From Kiritimatiellia bacterium (GTDB taxonomy: Bacteria > Verrucomicrobiota > Kiritimatiellia > CAIVKH01), in NCBI GenBank assembly GCA_023953695.1, contig JAMLJG010000008.1, positions 45,274 to 109,273 on the forward strand: DNA of 64,000 nucleotides. The letters are read 5' to 3'. Positions 1-6,944 of this stretch are shown piece by piece; position 1 is the stretch's first letter; each line of letters starts with the position of its first letter. A model generated the notes under the pieces. That model did no database searches. It saw only the letters and a list, made by a program, of their open reading frames with translations, and was not told the DNA's origin. Made by a program: the position numbers and the translations under genes.

Positions 1-1027
1 TGTGGAACCAGCGGTCGGGTATGTGTTCACCGCCATCGGTCTTGATGCCGTCCACGCCCATTTCGATGAGCGGGATTTGCAAGTCGCGCCAAAACTCGCG
101 CACGTCCGGCATTCGGAAATCGAGCTCGCGCCCGTTCTCGATCCAGCGGGTGACATATTCGGAGCCGTCCGCATATTTCACGAGGAAGTTGCGGCGCTTG
201 GCTTCGTCGTAGGTCGAGCCGTGCGGCCAGATGCTGGAGGTGGTCCAGCAGATGACGTGATAGCCGCGCTCGTGGAGACTGCGAATCCATTTGGCTGGGT
301 CGGGATAGCGCTCCGTTTCGAAGCGGAAGTTGTGAAACTGTTGCTCCCACGCTTCGAGGACGACGGCGCCTGCGCGCAGCTGGAAGGCATTCATCAGCGC
401 GATGGTGCGATCAATTTCGTGTGCACCGAGATAGGAATTGCGCGAGATCCACGGCTGGAAGACCCAATCGGGAACGGAGTGTGGGCGGCCCACGAGTTCG
501 GTGTAGGCTGCGAGGATTTCGCGTGGCGTTCCGCGAAACGCGCGCACATCGGCGGCGTTCTCCGGCATTTCGATGCGAAGCTCGTTGGTCACCGCGACGC
601 CGACGTCCACGCGGAGGCGGCCGGTTGAGTTGACGAAGACACCATAGCCTGCGGAGCTGATGAACCACGGGATGGCGAAATAGCTCGTGTGCGTTTGGTT
701 CCAGCCGTCCTCGGCCCAGATTTCAAACGAGCGCCCGCGCAGATCGAACGCATCGAAGCGCTGGCCGAAACCCCAGATCGCCTCATCGTCATCGAGTCGA
801 ACAATGACTGTTGTGCGCCCGGCCCTCGTCTCGACCCGCACTCGCGCGCTATCCGGTCCTGAAAAGAGGCTGCGCTCGAACACCTGGGTGCCCGGCAGTT
901 CGTAGCGGTGTTGCGGATCGCCGGCGACGAGTTGCGCGTGAACCATCGCGGGAGAGAGCAGGGCGAGGAACAACGTCACCCCGCCTGCGGAGCAGCGCGC
1001 GCGGCGCGCGGGTTGACGCGATCTCAT
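1..1027 (-). CDS. glycoside hydrolase family 31 (partial, 3' end beyond window)
   Basis: About 342 residues are visible before the left edge cuts the gene. The protein starts with a signal peptide (hydrophobic core VTLFLALLSPAMVHA, likely cleavage after AHA), so it is probably exported. A GH31 N-terminal beta-sandwich follows, with the typical IWGFGQRFD motif near residue 85 and FQPWISRNSYL near residue 200 at the start of the TIM barrel. The segment GVDGIKTDGGEHIPDRWF contains the family's nucleophile, predicted as Asp331. GH31 enzymes cleave alpha-glucosides, alpha-xylosides or related bonds; the substrate cannot be told here, and the acid/base region lies outside. The ATG (1027-1025) shares its A with the TGA stop of the upstream PEBP gene, so the two genes are probably translationally coupled. 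Confidence 0.88.
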   Translation of the reverse strand, partial: MRSRQPARRARCSAGGVTLFLALLSPAMVHAQLVAGDPQHRYELPGTQVFERSLFSGPDSARVRVETRAGRTTVIVRLDDDEAIWGFGQRFDAFDLRGRSFEIWAEDGWNQTHTSYFAIPWFISSAGYGVFVNSTGRLRVDVGVAVTNELRIEMPENAADVRAFRGTPREILAAYTELVGRPHSVPDWVFQPWISRNSYLGAHEIDRTIALMNAFQLRAGAVVLEAWEQQFHNFRFETERYPDPAKWIRSLHERGYHVICWTTSSIWPHGSTYDEAKRRNFLVKYADGSEYVTRWIENGRELDFRMPDVREFWRDLQIPLIEMGVDGIKTDGGEHIPDRWFH

Positions 1028-1485
1028 CAGCGTTTGAATGTCCCCATTAGAATTGTGCGGATGAGTACTTTGTTCTCGACCGCGCAGAGGAGGTCGGCGG
1101 GCCGTGCGATTTCGCGCGGGTCGAGCCTCGCGTTCAGCGCGAGGAGTTCGAAGAAGTAGCGGTGGTTCTCTCCCGGAGGTGGGCAGGGCCCGCCGTAGCC
1201 TGGTTTGCCGAAGCTGTTCAGGCACTGCACCGCGCCGTTGGCGAGTTTGAAGTTGTTGGGGATTCCGGCATCGAGCCGCTTGCAGGTTGCGGGAATGTTG
1301 AAAAGGAGCCAGTGAAGAAAAGTGCCGCCGGGCGCATCGGGATCCGTGACGAGGAGAGCGAAGCTTTGTGTCTCGGCCGCGGGCGCGCCGCTCCAATCGA
1401 GTTGTGGCGAGAGATTTTCACCCTTGCATGTGTGGCGGATGGGAATCGGCGCGCCATCCTGAAAAGCGGGACTACTAAGTTTCAT
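1027..1485 (-). CDS. ybhB: YbhB/YbcL family PEBP-like protein
   Basis: A 152-residue phosphatidylethanolamine-binding-protein-fold protein of the bacterial YbhB/YbcL type, the normal length for the family. Hallmarks are the N-terminal IPIRHTCKGENLSPQLDW, the anion-pocket motif LLVTDPDAPGGTFLHWLLFNIP, and YGGPCPPPGENHRYFFELLAL. The biological role of bacterial members is not settled. No signal peptide is seen, so it is probably cytosolic. Its stop overlaps the start of the downstream GH31 gene by one base. Confidence 0.9.
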   Translation of the reverse strand: MKLSSPAFQDGAPIPIRHTCKGENLSPQLDWSGAPAAETQSFALLVTDPDAPGGTFLHWLLFNIPATCKRLDAGIPNNFKLANGAVQCLNSFGKPGYGGPCPPPGENHRYFFELLALNARLDPREIARPADLLCAVENKVLIRTILMGTFKR

Positions 1486-1511
1486 ATCGTGCCGGACCTC
1501 AGCGCGATCTT

Positions 1512-1556
1512 ACAAGGGTTGGAAGTGTTGGGAAACTCATTTTCCAAGCGTTGGAC
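1512..1556. repeat. TTCCAA-type intergenic palindrome, copy 1
   Basis: Contains an AAGGGTTGGAA half and, 20 bases on, TTCCAAGCGTTGGA. The same pair of arms occurs at 10477-10536 and, more diverged, at 63524-63580. This copy runs into the 3' end of the lipoprotein gene at 1537-2448, so the last residues of that protein (PTLGK) are encoded by repeat sequence. Confidence 0.6.
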
Positions 1557-2448
1557 GCGCCGCGGTCGGCGCGTCGCTGTCAGATTCGGATTCCGGCGCA
1601 GAAATCGGCGGAGGCGTTTCGTCTGCGAGCTGGGCTGATTTGACGCGGCCCGCGATGTGGCCGGGGATGGCGAAGGCGATTGAATAGATTCCGAACGGGT
1701 CATAGACGAGCGATCCGAATGTGCCGCCGACGTAGGTGCCGTACGCGGGATAGAGTGTGTTGTAGCCTTGCTTCTGAAGGTCGAGCGATTGAGTTTCGCG
1801 GAGATAGCTTAGCGCGTCGGCCGTGGCGGTGGCTTCGTAGAAGAGCGGCGCGGCGGGCAGCATGTAGAGGAATGCGTGAGTGCCTTTGTATTTCATCTCT
1901 CCCCAGTCTTTTGAGTGGCCGCCCTCGTGCGCGGCGACGGCGGGGATGTCGGAGTACAGATTGATGGTGTCAGTGAACGAGTTGTAGTGGTCGCCGCCGA
2001 AGAAGCGGCCGGGAAGGATGGTGTAGTAGGCGACACTGAGGATGCCGAGGGTGTATCGCCAGCCCGCGCCGACGGCGCGGTTGTTGAACAGCCGCCGCCA
2101 TTCGTCGCCGGGGCGATACTGATTGATGCGCACCTTCACGTTGGTGAGGTTGTTGTGGGCGAGATATGCGCGGAGGAACTCTTCTGTATTCGTCGAGATT
2201 TGGTGGCTATCCACCTGGCGGTTCCAAAGAATGAGTTTTCCAATCCAGCTTCCGGGCCAGATCCAGTCGGACGCATCGAGAAATTTGTTCGGTTTGCCGC
2301 GCTCGAGTTGCGGTTCGTCGGGGCGGAGCAGGAGTGCGCGAGCGGTTTCGTGCGGCGTTGCGGGCCGATAGGGCAGTGTTGCGCAGCCGGTGAAGAATGC
2401 GGCGAAGAGGATGGCGAAGAGTGCGCGGAGGTGGGCGGGTGTGCTCAT
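1537..2448 (-). CDS. lipoprotein with HEGGH zincin-like motif, function unknown
   Basis: A 303-residue protein with a lipoprotein signal (hydrophobic stretch then FTGC, lipid-anchored Cys22). A zinc-metalloprotease-like HEGGH lies at residues 174-178 in DIPAVAAHEGGHSKDW, followed by a hydrophobic stretch and YEATATADAL near 205, where a Glu could be the third ligand. The pattern suggests a membrane-anchored peptidase or a derived non-catalytic relative, but I do not recognise a named family. The C-terminus is Ser/Pro/Glu-rich, low in complexity, and ends inside an intergenic repeat, so the true ancestral C-terminus may have been replaced. Confidence 0.7.
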   Translation of the reverse strand: MSTPAHLRALFAILFAAFFTGCATLPYRPATPHETARALLLRPDEPQLERGKPNKFLDASDWIWPGSWIGKLILWNRQVDSHQISTNTEEFLRAYLAHNNLTNVKVRINQYRPGDEWRRLFNNRAVGAGWRYTLGILSVAYYTILPGRFFGGDHYNSFTDTINLYSDIPAVAAHEGGHSKDWGEMKYKGTHAFLYMLPAAPLFYEATATADALSYLRETQSLDLQKQGYNTLYPAYGTYVGGTFGSLVYDPFGIYSIAFAIPGHIAGRVKSAQLADETPPPISAPESESDSDAPTAARPTLGK

Positions 2449-2608
2449 GATGGGTCTCGAACCTTCCTCGGGGAAACGTTGACGCGGTCAGTTAGACAAA
2501 ACGCGTGAAATCCCGCGAGCCAAAAGCGATCGCGGTCTGTTTGAGCGAAAGAGGCGTTGACGGCGGTGGTTGCAGCGCGTAGCGTCAGCGGCCCATGAAA
2601 GGAAATAT

Positions 2609-3241
2609 ATGAAGAAGTTGGTGGTGGAATTTGTCGGCACATTTTTTCTCGTGCTGACGGTGGGGCTGACGGCGGTTTATGCGTCTGCTGAGGTTGCTCC
2701 GTTTGCGCCGATCGCGATTGGTGTGGCGTTGGCGGTTATGATCTATGCCGGAGGTCACATTTCCGGCGGGCACTATAATCCGGCCGTTTCGCTGGGCGTC
2801 CTCTTGCGTGGCGGAATTAAGGTGGGCAGCTTGGTGGGGTATTGGATCGCGCAGCTCGCTGGCGCCGTGGCGGCCGCTTGTGTGGCCACCTGGCTCAAGG
2901 GCAATCCGACCGTTGCCTCGCTCAGTGTGATCACCGCGCCCGCGTTGGTGGCCGAGTTCCTGTTCACGTTCGCGCTGGTGTTTGTGGTGTTGAACGTCGC
3001 AACGGCGAAGGCCACGGCGGGCAACTCCTATTTCGGGTGGGCCATTGGGTTGACGGTGTTGGTGGGTGCGTTTGCCGTTGGCGGCATTTCCGGTGGCGCG
3101 TTCAATCCGGCGGTTGCCGTGGGATTGGTCAGCATCAAGAAGTTTGCGTTGTCGAATCTCTGGATCTATTTGGTGGGCGACTTTGCGGGCGCCATTGCAG
3201 CGGCGGCGGTTTTCAAGTTGACCGTTAGCGAGAATGCCTGA
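2609..3241 (+). CDS. MIP family channel (aquaporin)
   Basis: A 210-residue integral membrane protein of the major intrinsic protein family, moving water or small neutral solutes across the inner membrane. Both half-helix motifs are present: GGHISGGHYNPAVS near residue 50 and GGISGGAFNPAVAVG near residue 170. Six hydrophobic helices can be placed around them. The ATG at 2609 is preferred over in-frame codons upstream because GAAAGGA lies just before it and the protein then begins MKKLVVEFVGTFFL, typical of the family. The lack of extra loops suggests an aquaporin rather than a glycerol facilitator, but the selectivity filter was not assigned. Confidence 0.92.
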   Translation: MKKLVVEFVGTFFLVLTVGLTAVYASAEVAPFAPIAIGVALAVMIYAGGHISGGHYNPAVSLGVLLRGGIKVGSLVGYWIAQLAGAVAAACVATWLKGNPTVASLSVITAPALVAEFLFTFALVFVVLNVATAKATAGNSYFGWAIGLTVLVGAFAVGGISGGAFNPAVAVGLVSIKKFALSNLWIYLVGDFAGAIAAAAVFKLTVSENA

Positions 3242-3267
3242 ACAACTCGATTGAATAGAGGCAAAGA

Positions 3268-3303
3268 AAAACCGCGCGCATCTTTCGATGCGCGCGGTTT
3301 TCT
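3268..3303. terminator. bidirectional intrinsic terminator
   Basis: A perfect GC-rich stem (ACCGCGCGCATC / GATGCGCGCGGT) with a TTTC loop, flanked by an A-run on one side and a T-run on the other. It sits between the convergent aquaporin and rpsD genes and can end transcription from both directions. Confidence 0.9.
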
Positions 3304-3328
3304 GTTGGGAAGGTCGTCGTTGGCTCGG

Positions 3329-3931
3329 CTATTTCGCGTAGAACTCGACGATGGACGAGAGCTCGCAAATGACCGGAATCTCTTCGCGGGTCGGCGGGCG
3401 GATCAGCTCGGCCTCGAACGCCGCATCGTTGCGGACGATGTAGGGAGGCACCACGCCCGACGCGATGGCCAACTGCACAACATCGAGCGAGCGGCTGCTC
3501 TCGCGGAGCGAAACCTTGTCGCCGACGTTGACGGTTGCGGACGGGAAGTTGACGCGCTTTCCGTTCACCAGCACGTGGCCGTGCGTGACGAATTGGCGAG
3601 CTTGATAGATCGTGCGGGCGAAGCCGGCGCGCAGAACGACTGCATCGAGGCGGGTTTCGAGCGCGAGGATCAAGTTGTCGGCCGTGTTGCCGGTTTTGGC
3701 TGTGGCGCGCGCGACATAATTGCGGAGCTGACGCTCACCGAGGAAATATTGGTGGCGGAGACGCTGTTTCTCCAAAAGCTGTTGGCCGTAGCCGCTCTTT
3801 TTGGCGGTGCGGCGGCGTTTTCCGTGTTGGCCCGGCGGATCGGGGCGGCGTTCGAGGGCCTTGTTGGCCTTCGGCACCAAGGGGATTCCGAGCGAGCGCG
3901 AGAGTTTTACCTTCGACTTTACAAGCGGCAT
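3329..3931 (-). CDS. rpsD: 30S ribosomal protein S4
   Basis: A 200-residue S4 protein, the primary 16S rRNA binder that helps nucleate 30S assembly. The N-terminal domain carries the family signature (GQHGKRRRTAKKSGYGQQLLEKQRLRHQYFLGE split over the start). The S4 RNA-binding domain is clear in LETRLDAVVLRAGFA, ARQFVTHGHVLVNGKRVN and PSATVNVGDKVSL. The N-terminus lacks zinc-binding cysteines, so it is the zinc-free form. It stands alone here and not in an rpsK/rpoA operon. A sigma70-like promoter and a GC-rich leader hairpin lie upstream. Confidence 0.98.
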   Translation of the reverse strand: MPLVKSKVKLSRSLGIPLVPKANKALERRPDPPGQHGKRRRTAKKSGYGQQLLEKQRLRHQYFLGERQLRNYVARATAKTGNTADNLILALETRLDAVVLRAGFARTIYQARQFVTHGHVLVNGKRVNFPSATVNVGDKVSLRESSRSLDVVQLAIASGVVPPYIVRNDAAFEAELIRPPTREEIPVICELSSIVEFYAK

Positions 3932-3970
3932 AATTTTAACCTAACGACCTTCCTCTTAACCTAGCAAACT

Positions 3971-3992
3971 GCCCCAGCCAATGCGCCGGGGC
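3971..3992 (-). promoter_or_regulatory. leader hairpin upstream of rpsD
   Basis: In the rpsD direction, GCCCCGGC and GCTGGGGC can pair (one G-U) around a six-base loop, between the predicted promoter and the start codon. S4 is often autoregulated by binding its own mRNA leader, so this may be a regulatory structure. That role is inferred only from position. Confidence 0.3.
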
Positions 3993-4018
3993 CTTCTCTG
4001 TCCCTAAAACAGGCGCGC

Positions 4019-4048
4019 TATATGGCCATCTTTCCGGGGGTCCGTCAA
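4019..4048 (-). promoter_or_regulatory. predicted sigma70 promoter of rpsD
   Basis: On the minus strand TTGACG (4048-4043) is followed after 18 bases by CATATA (4024-4019), about 90 bases before the rpsD start codon. The -35 box matches the consensus well; the -10 box is moderate. Confidence 0.4.
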
Positions 4049-4164
4049 GCGCGAGTTCTGGGCTGTGGTAGCGTGTCTGACCGGTTAGTTCAAGCCCGAT
4101 AAGCAGTAAAAATGGGTGCGCGATCAATGGCGGGCAGGGGAAATGAAGCTGCGCGAGGTGGGGT

Positions 4165-4374
4165 TCAGGGTCTGCGCGAAGATTTGCGGCGATGGGAGAG
4201 AGAGCCCTGGCGGGTGTGAATGGTGAGCCGGATCAGGCGGTTTCCGGTGTCGTATTCGGCGTCAATGCGCTCGGTTTTTGCGCCGGTGATGATCGTGCAG
4301 GTTTGGGGCTCGCGCAGGCGGATTTGCCGACGCGCTTTTTGGAGTAGATGTTCGGCCAGGGCGATCATGGGCAT
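4165..4374 (-). CDS. small hypothetical protein
   Basis: An open frame of 69 codons (MPMIALAEHLLQKARRQIRL...) lying 53 bases downstream of the ATP-grasp gene on the same strand. The N-terminal half looks like an amphipathic helix. The C-terminus is very basic (SHRRKSSRRP). No ribosome-binding site is convincing and I recognise no family. It could be a real small gene of the metallopeptidase/ATP-grasp operon or a chance open frame. Confidence 0.35.
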   Translation of the reverse strand: MPMIALAEHLLQKARRQIRLREPQTCTIITGAKTERIDAEYDTGNRLIRLTIHTRQGSLSHRRKSSRRP

Positions 4375-4427
4375 AGTCTACCCCATTGCGCTGGATTGCG
4401 CTAGAGCGGGGACCTTGGTCGGCCGGG

Positions 4428-5447
4428 CTATTCTCGACTGGTCTTGAGGCCGAGATTGAGGATTCGTTGAAGGAGTTGCGGATAGGCGAGCCCCGCCTTT
4501 TCGGCCGCTTGCGCAAAGTCTTCATCCGCCGCGAGCATGGGGTTGGGGTTGGCCTCGATGAAGTAGAGCGTGCCGTCGGCGGTGAGGCGGAGGTCGAGTC
4601 GCGCGTAGCCATCGAGCATGAGTAGGCGGTAGATCCGTTTGCAGGTGTTCATGATCTTTGAGGTGAGCAGCGGGTCGAGTCCTTCGGCGAATTGGTTGAT
4701 GAGGCCCCAGCGCTTTCGATATTCCTCGTCCCACTTGGCTTTGTAGGTCGCGATTTTGGGCTCGTCGGGCGGCACGTTCTGGAAGACGAGTTCGCGGATG
4801 GGGAAGACCTGCAGGCGCGAGGTGCCGAGCAGGCCGACGTAAAGTTCGCGGCCGTCAATGTATTCCTCGGCGATGACGTCGTTGTCGAACTTTTCGTGGA
4901 TGAACTTCACGCGCTCGGCGAGTTGCGCGTCGTCGTGAACGAGTGAGGCCTGTGCGATGCCGAGCGAGGCTTCTTCTTTGAGCGGTTTGACCAGCAGGGG
5001 AAACTTGAGGCCGCGTGTGGGCCCGCGTTTCTGGCCGCGTGGAATGAGGACGAAGCCGGGGACGTGGATGCGGTGATAGCTGAGGATTTTTTTGGAGATC
5101 CCCTTGTGCTTGCAGAGGATCATCGGCACTGAGCCGCATCCGGTGAAGGGGACGCCCTTCATCTCCAGCAGCGAGACGATGTTCTGATCGAAGGCTCGGT
5201 TATTGCGGAATTGGTCGGCGAGATTGAAGACGATGTCCGGTTGAAACCCCTCGCATTTTTGCTGCAGCAGGCCGGTGTCGTCGAATAGCGCGAGGTAGTG
5301 GGTTTCGTGGCCGAGTTCGTTCAGGCCGGCTAGGACGTGCGCCTCTGTCTTCCAGTCGGGTGTCTGCAACTCGGCGGACAAATCTTGATCGAGCGTTGTG
5401 GGGGCGATGGCGTCGAACAGGGCGAGGATTTTGAGCTTCTTCTTCAT
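4428..5447 (-). CDS. ATP-grasp ligase, D-alanine-D-alanine ligase-like
   Basis: A 339-residue ATP-grasp enzyme of the D-Ala-D-Ala ligase superfamily, joining a carboxylate to an amine through an acyl-phosphate. Seen in order: an N-terminal Rossmann-like part (IVFNLADQF, GVPFTGCG), the ATP-binding FPLLVKPLKEEASLGIAQAS with its Lys, AEEYIDGRELYVGLLG, and the metal-binding end YARLDLRLTADGTLYFIEANPNP. It differs from housekeeping Ddl by a long linker and a divergent substrate region (QNVPPDEPKIATYKAKWDEEY). Its start overlaps the stop of the metallopeptidase gene (ATGA at 5444-5447). It probably makes a peptide bond on a dedicated substrate rather than serving as the cell's Ddl; the substrate is unknown. 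Confidence 0.85.
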   Translation of the reverse strand: MKKKLKILALFDAIAPTTLDQDLSAELQTPDWKTEAHVLAGLNELGHETHYLALFDDTGLLQQKCEGFQPDIVFNLADQFRNNRAFDQNIVSLLEMKGVPFTGCGSVPMILCKHKGISKKILSYHRIHVPGFVLIPRGQKRGPTRGLKFPLLVKPLKEEASLGIAQASLVHDDAQLAERVKFIHEKFDNDVIAEEYIDGRELYVGLLGTSRLQVFPIRELVFQNVPPDEPKIATYKAKWDEEYRKRWGLINQFAEGLDPLLTSKIMNTCKRIYRLLMLDGYARLDLRLTADGTLYFIEANPNPMLAADEDFAQAAEKAGLAYPQLLQRILNLGLKTSRE

Positions 5448-6460
5448 TTGCGGCGCTTGAATTTCCCGGTGAAGAGATAGTTCATGGCGAGTGTGGCGAG
5501 ATAGGCGCCGGTGCGCTGGCCCTGCGCAGCATCGTCAGCGCGCGCGACGAGGCTGAGTTCGTCGCAGCGCTTGATGAGGCGGGAGAGGAGTCTGTTCACG
5601 CGATATTTGCGTTCATTGGTCCAGAGACACACTTGCTTCACCAGCGAGCTGCGATAGCGGCGCAGATAGGCCGAGGCGGGCAGGGCGGTGGTGGGGTCTT
5701 GCACGCCGGTGAAGAGTTGGCGGAGATCGGAGTCGTAAAAATCGGGATAGGTGTCCTCATAGAGGAGGCGCTTTGCCGCGTAATAATCGCGCAGCCGGAT
5801 ATCGAGGCAGTTGTAGTCCGCTTCGTTGTACGCGGGTTGGTGGGGTGGCGGAACCCCCGCGAGCGAGGTCATTAGCTCGTGAACATACTTGAGCTTTTCC
5901 TGTGCGCGCCATTCCGCATAGCGCTCGCGCCAGTCGAGGCCCGGGGTGAGCCAGACTGCGAACGTTTCCGCAAAATCCTCGTCCGGATGTGCCTGGGCAT
6001 ACCAATCATCGAGATGGATCACGTAGGAGTGGCTATAGGGGCGCGGTCGGTAAAATCCGGTGTCCTCTTGGGATGCGAGGCCGAATGTTTCCTGCCATTT
6101 CTTTTTGCGTTGGAGGCGATAGGCATAGGAATAGGCGTGCGCCGCTTCGTGGCGCATCAACTTCATGAACCACTCTGGCGTTTCGCCCTCGACTTCGAGA
6201 ATCATCTTTCGCTCGAGCTTGCGGAGCCGCTCGTGCACGAGGAAAAACGGAATAAAGATTGCCGGGATGCCGACGGGAACGAACCACTCATCGCCCACAT
6301 GGCAGGGCGGCATGAAGACGAGGCCCTTGGCCTTCAGCTCGTCGTGCAACTGCTGGATAAAGGGCTGAAGTCCGCTATGCTCGAGAGAGAGGCCGAGCGA
6401 GGAGATTTTTTTCTCCAGCAATTCATCATCGGCCATGTTGCCCCATGCCGCAGTGTCCAT
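5444..6460 (-). CDS. putative zinc-binding metallopeptidase (Peptidase_Mx-like)
   Basis: About 338 residues with a zincin motif HEAAHAYSYAYRL near residue 105 and a downstream DEDFAETFAVWLTPG near residue 160 whose Glu could complete the zinc site. The arrangement fits the uncharacterised zinc-binding metallopeptidase family often written Peptidase_Mx. It has no signal peptide, so it is likely cytosolic. It is directly coupled to the ATP-grasp ligase by a four-base overlap, which suggests a ligase and a peptidase acting on the same peptide-like compound. Starts are ambiguous: GTG 6469, ATG 6460 and ATG 6436 are in frame, and none has a strong ribosome-binding site. Confidence 0.75.
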   Translation of the reverse strand: MDTAAWGNMADDELLEKKISSLGLSLEHSGLQPFIQQLHDELKAKGLVFMPPCHVGDEWFVPVGIPAIFIPFFLVHERLRKLERKMILEVEGETPEWFMKLMRHEAAHAYSYAYRLQRKKKWQETFGLASQEDTGFYRPRPYSHSYVIHLDDWYAQAHPDEDFAETFAVWLTPGLDWRERYAEWRAQEKLKYVHELMTSLAGVPPPHQPAYNEADYNCLDIRLRDYYAAKRLLYEDTYPDFYDSDLRQLFTGVQDPTTALPASAYLRRYRSSLVKQVCLWTNERKYRVNRLLSRLIKRCDELSLVARADDAAQGQRTGAYLATLAMNYLFTGKFKRRK

Positions 6461-6517
6461 GCGCGGCACTATAGCGAGAGAGGGCTCGGAGCGACAGGGA
6501 GAAAGTGATGGCGCGCA

Positions 6518-6688
6518 TCAGCGGATGAAGTGCCACACGACCAGGCCGCCCGCCGCCAGCGCCTCGGCGATTGCGATGCCAAGCAAACGGCGAGGGGGGA
6601 TCATCGGCGCCAATCGGTTTGCATTCCAGAGCCCGATCCCTGCATCCAGCAGCAACACAATCGCAATGATAATCGGCCAGGACGACAT
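6518..6688 (-). CDS. two-TM small membrane protein
   Basis: A 56-residue frame beginning MSSWPIIIAIVLLLDAGIG. It has two clear hydrophobic helices (about residues 4-20 and 34-52) separated by a basic loop (NANRLAPMIPPRRLL) and ends WHFIR. This is the hairpin pattern of small inner-membrane proteins. A GTG nine bases upstream of the ATG is an alternative start. It lies 57 bases upstream of the metallopeptidase gene on the same strand. No family is recognised. The hydrophobic periodicity makes a chance frame unlikely but not impossible. Confidence 0.5.
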   Translation of the reverse strand: MSSWPIIIAIVLLLDAGIGLWNANRLAPMIPPRRLLGIAIAEALAAGGLVVWHFIR

Positions 6689-6809
6689 GCTCCGCACGAT
6701 ATGAGAACACGAGATAGTTGACTAGCCGAGAAGGATCGGTTCATGAGCGTTGCGGCGGGCTGGGGCAGGCGGCGCGTTCTTTGTGGGTGAGATCGTGGGG
6801 GCGGGGTGA

Positions 6810-6909
6810 GTAGGGCGCGTTGGCCCAACGCGCCGGAATGGGTTCGGGTGTGAGCGAGGGGGTTTTGCCGGTGCGGGTGGCGTCGGTTTGAGCCAAACCG
6901 CTCTACCTT
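6810..6909. repeat. palindromic repeat array 1 (TAGGGCG...TTGGCCCAA type)
   Basis: Two palindromes: GGCGCGTTGG-C-CCAACGCGCC at 6814-6834, preceded by GTAG, and CGGTTTG-AGC-CAAACCG at 6884-6900, followed by CTCTACC. The outer flanks TAGGG and CTACC face each other, so the pair forms a larger inverted unit. The array lies just past the 3' end of the topoisomerase VI A-like gene. The related array 2 is at 17251-17430, downstream of another minus-strand gene. The remaining sequence from 6689 to 6944 shows no gene. Confidence 0.75.
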
Positions 6910-6944
6910 CCGGGTGGAGGGGTGAGCGGGTGGGTTGATGGGGG

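Noticed and set aside
7..1027. Reading the left-edge region as + strand genes
   Set aside because: The + strand frames lack motifs, while the minus strand gives an uninterrupted signal peptide and GH31 sequence to the window edge.
4075..4120. A T-loop-like GGTTAGTTCAAGCCCGAT suggesting a tRNA
   Set aside because: No acceptor or anticodon stem can be paired around it.
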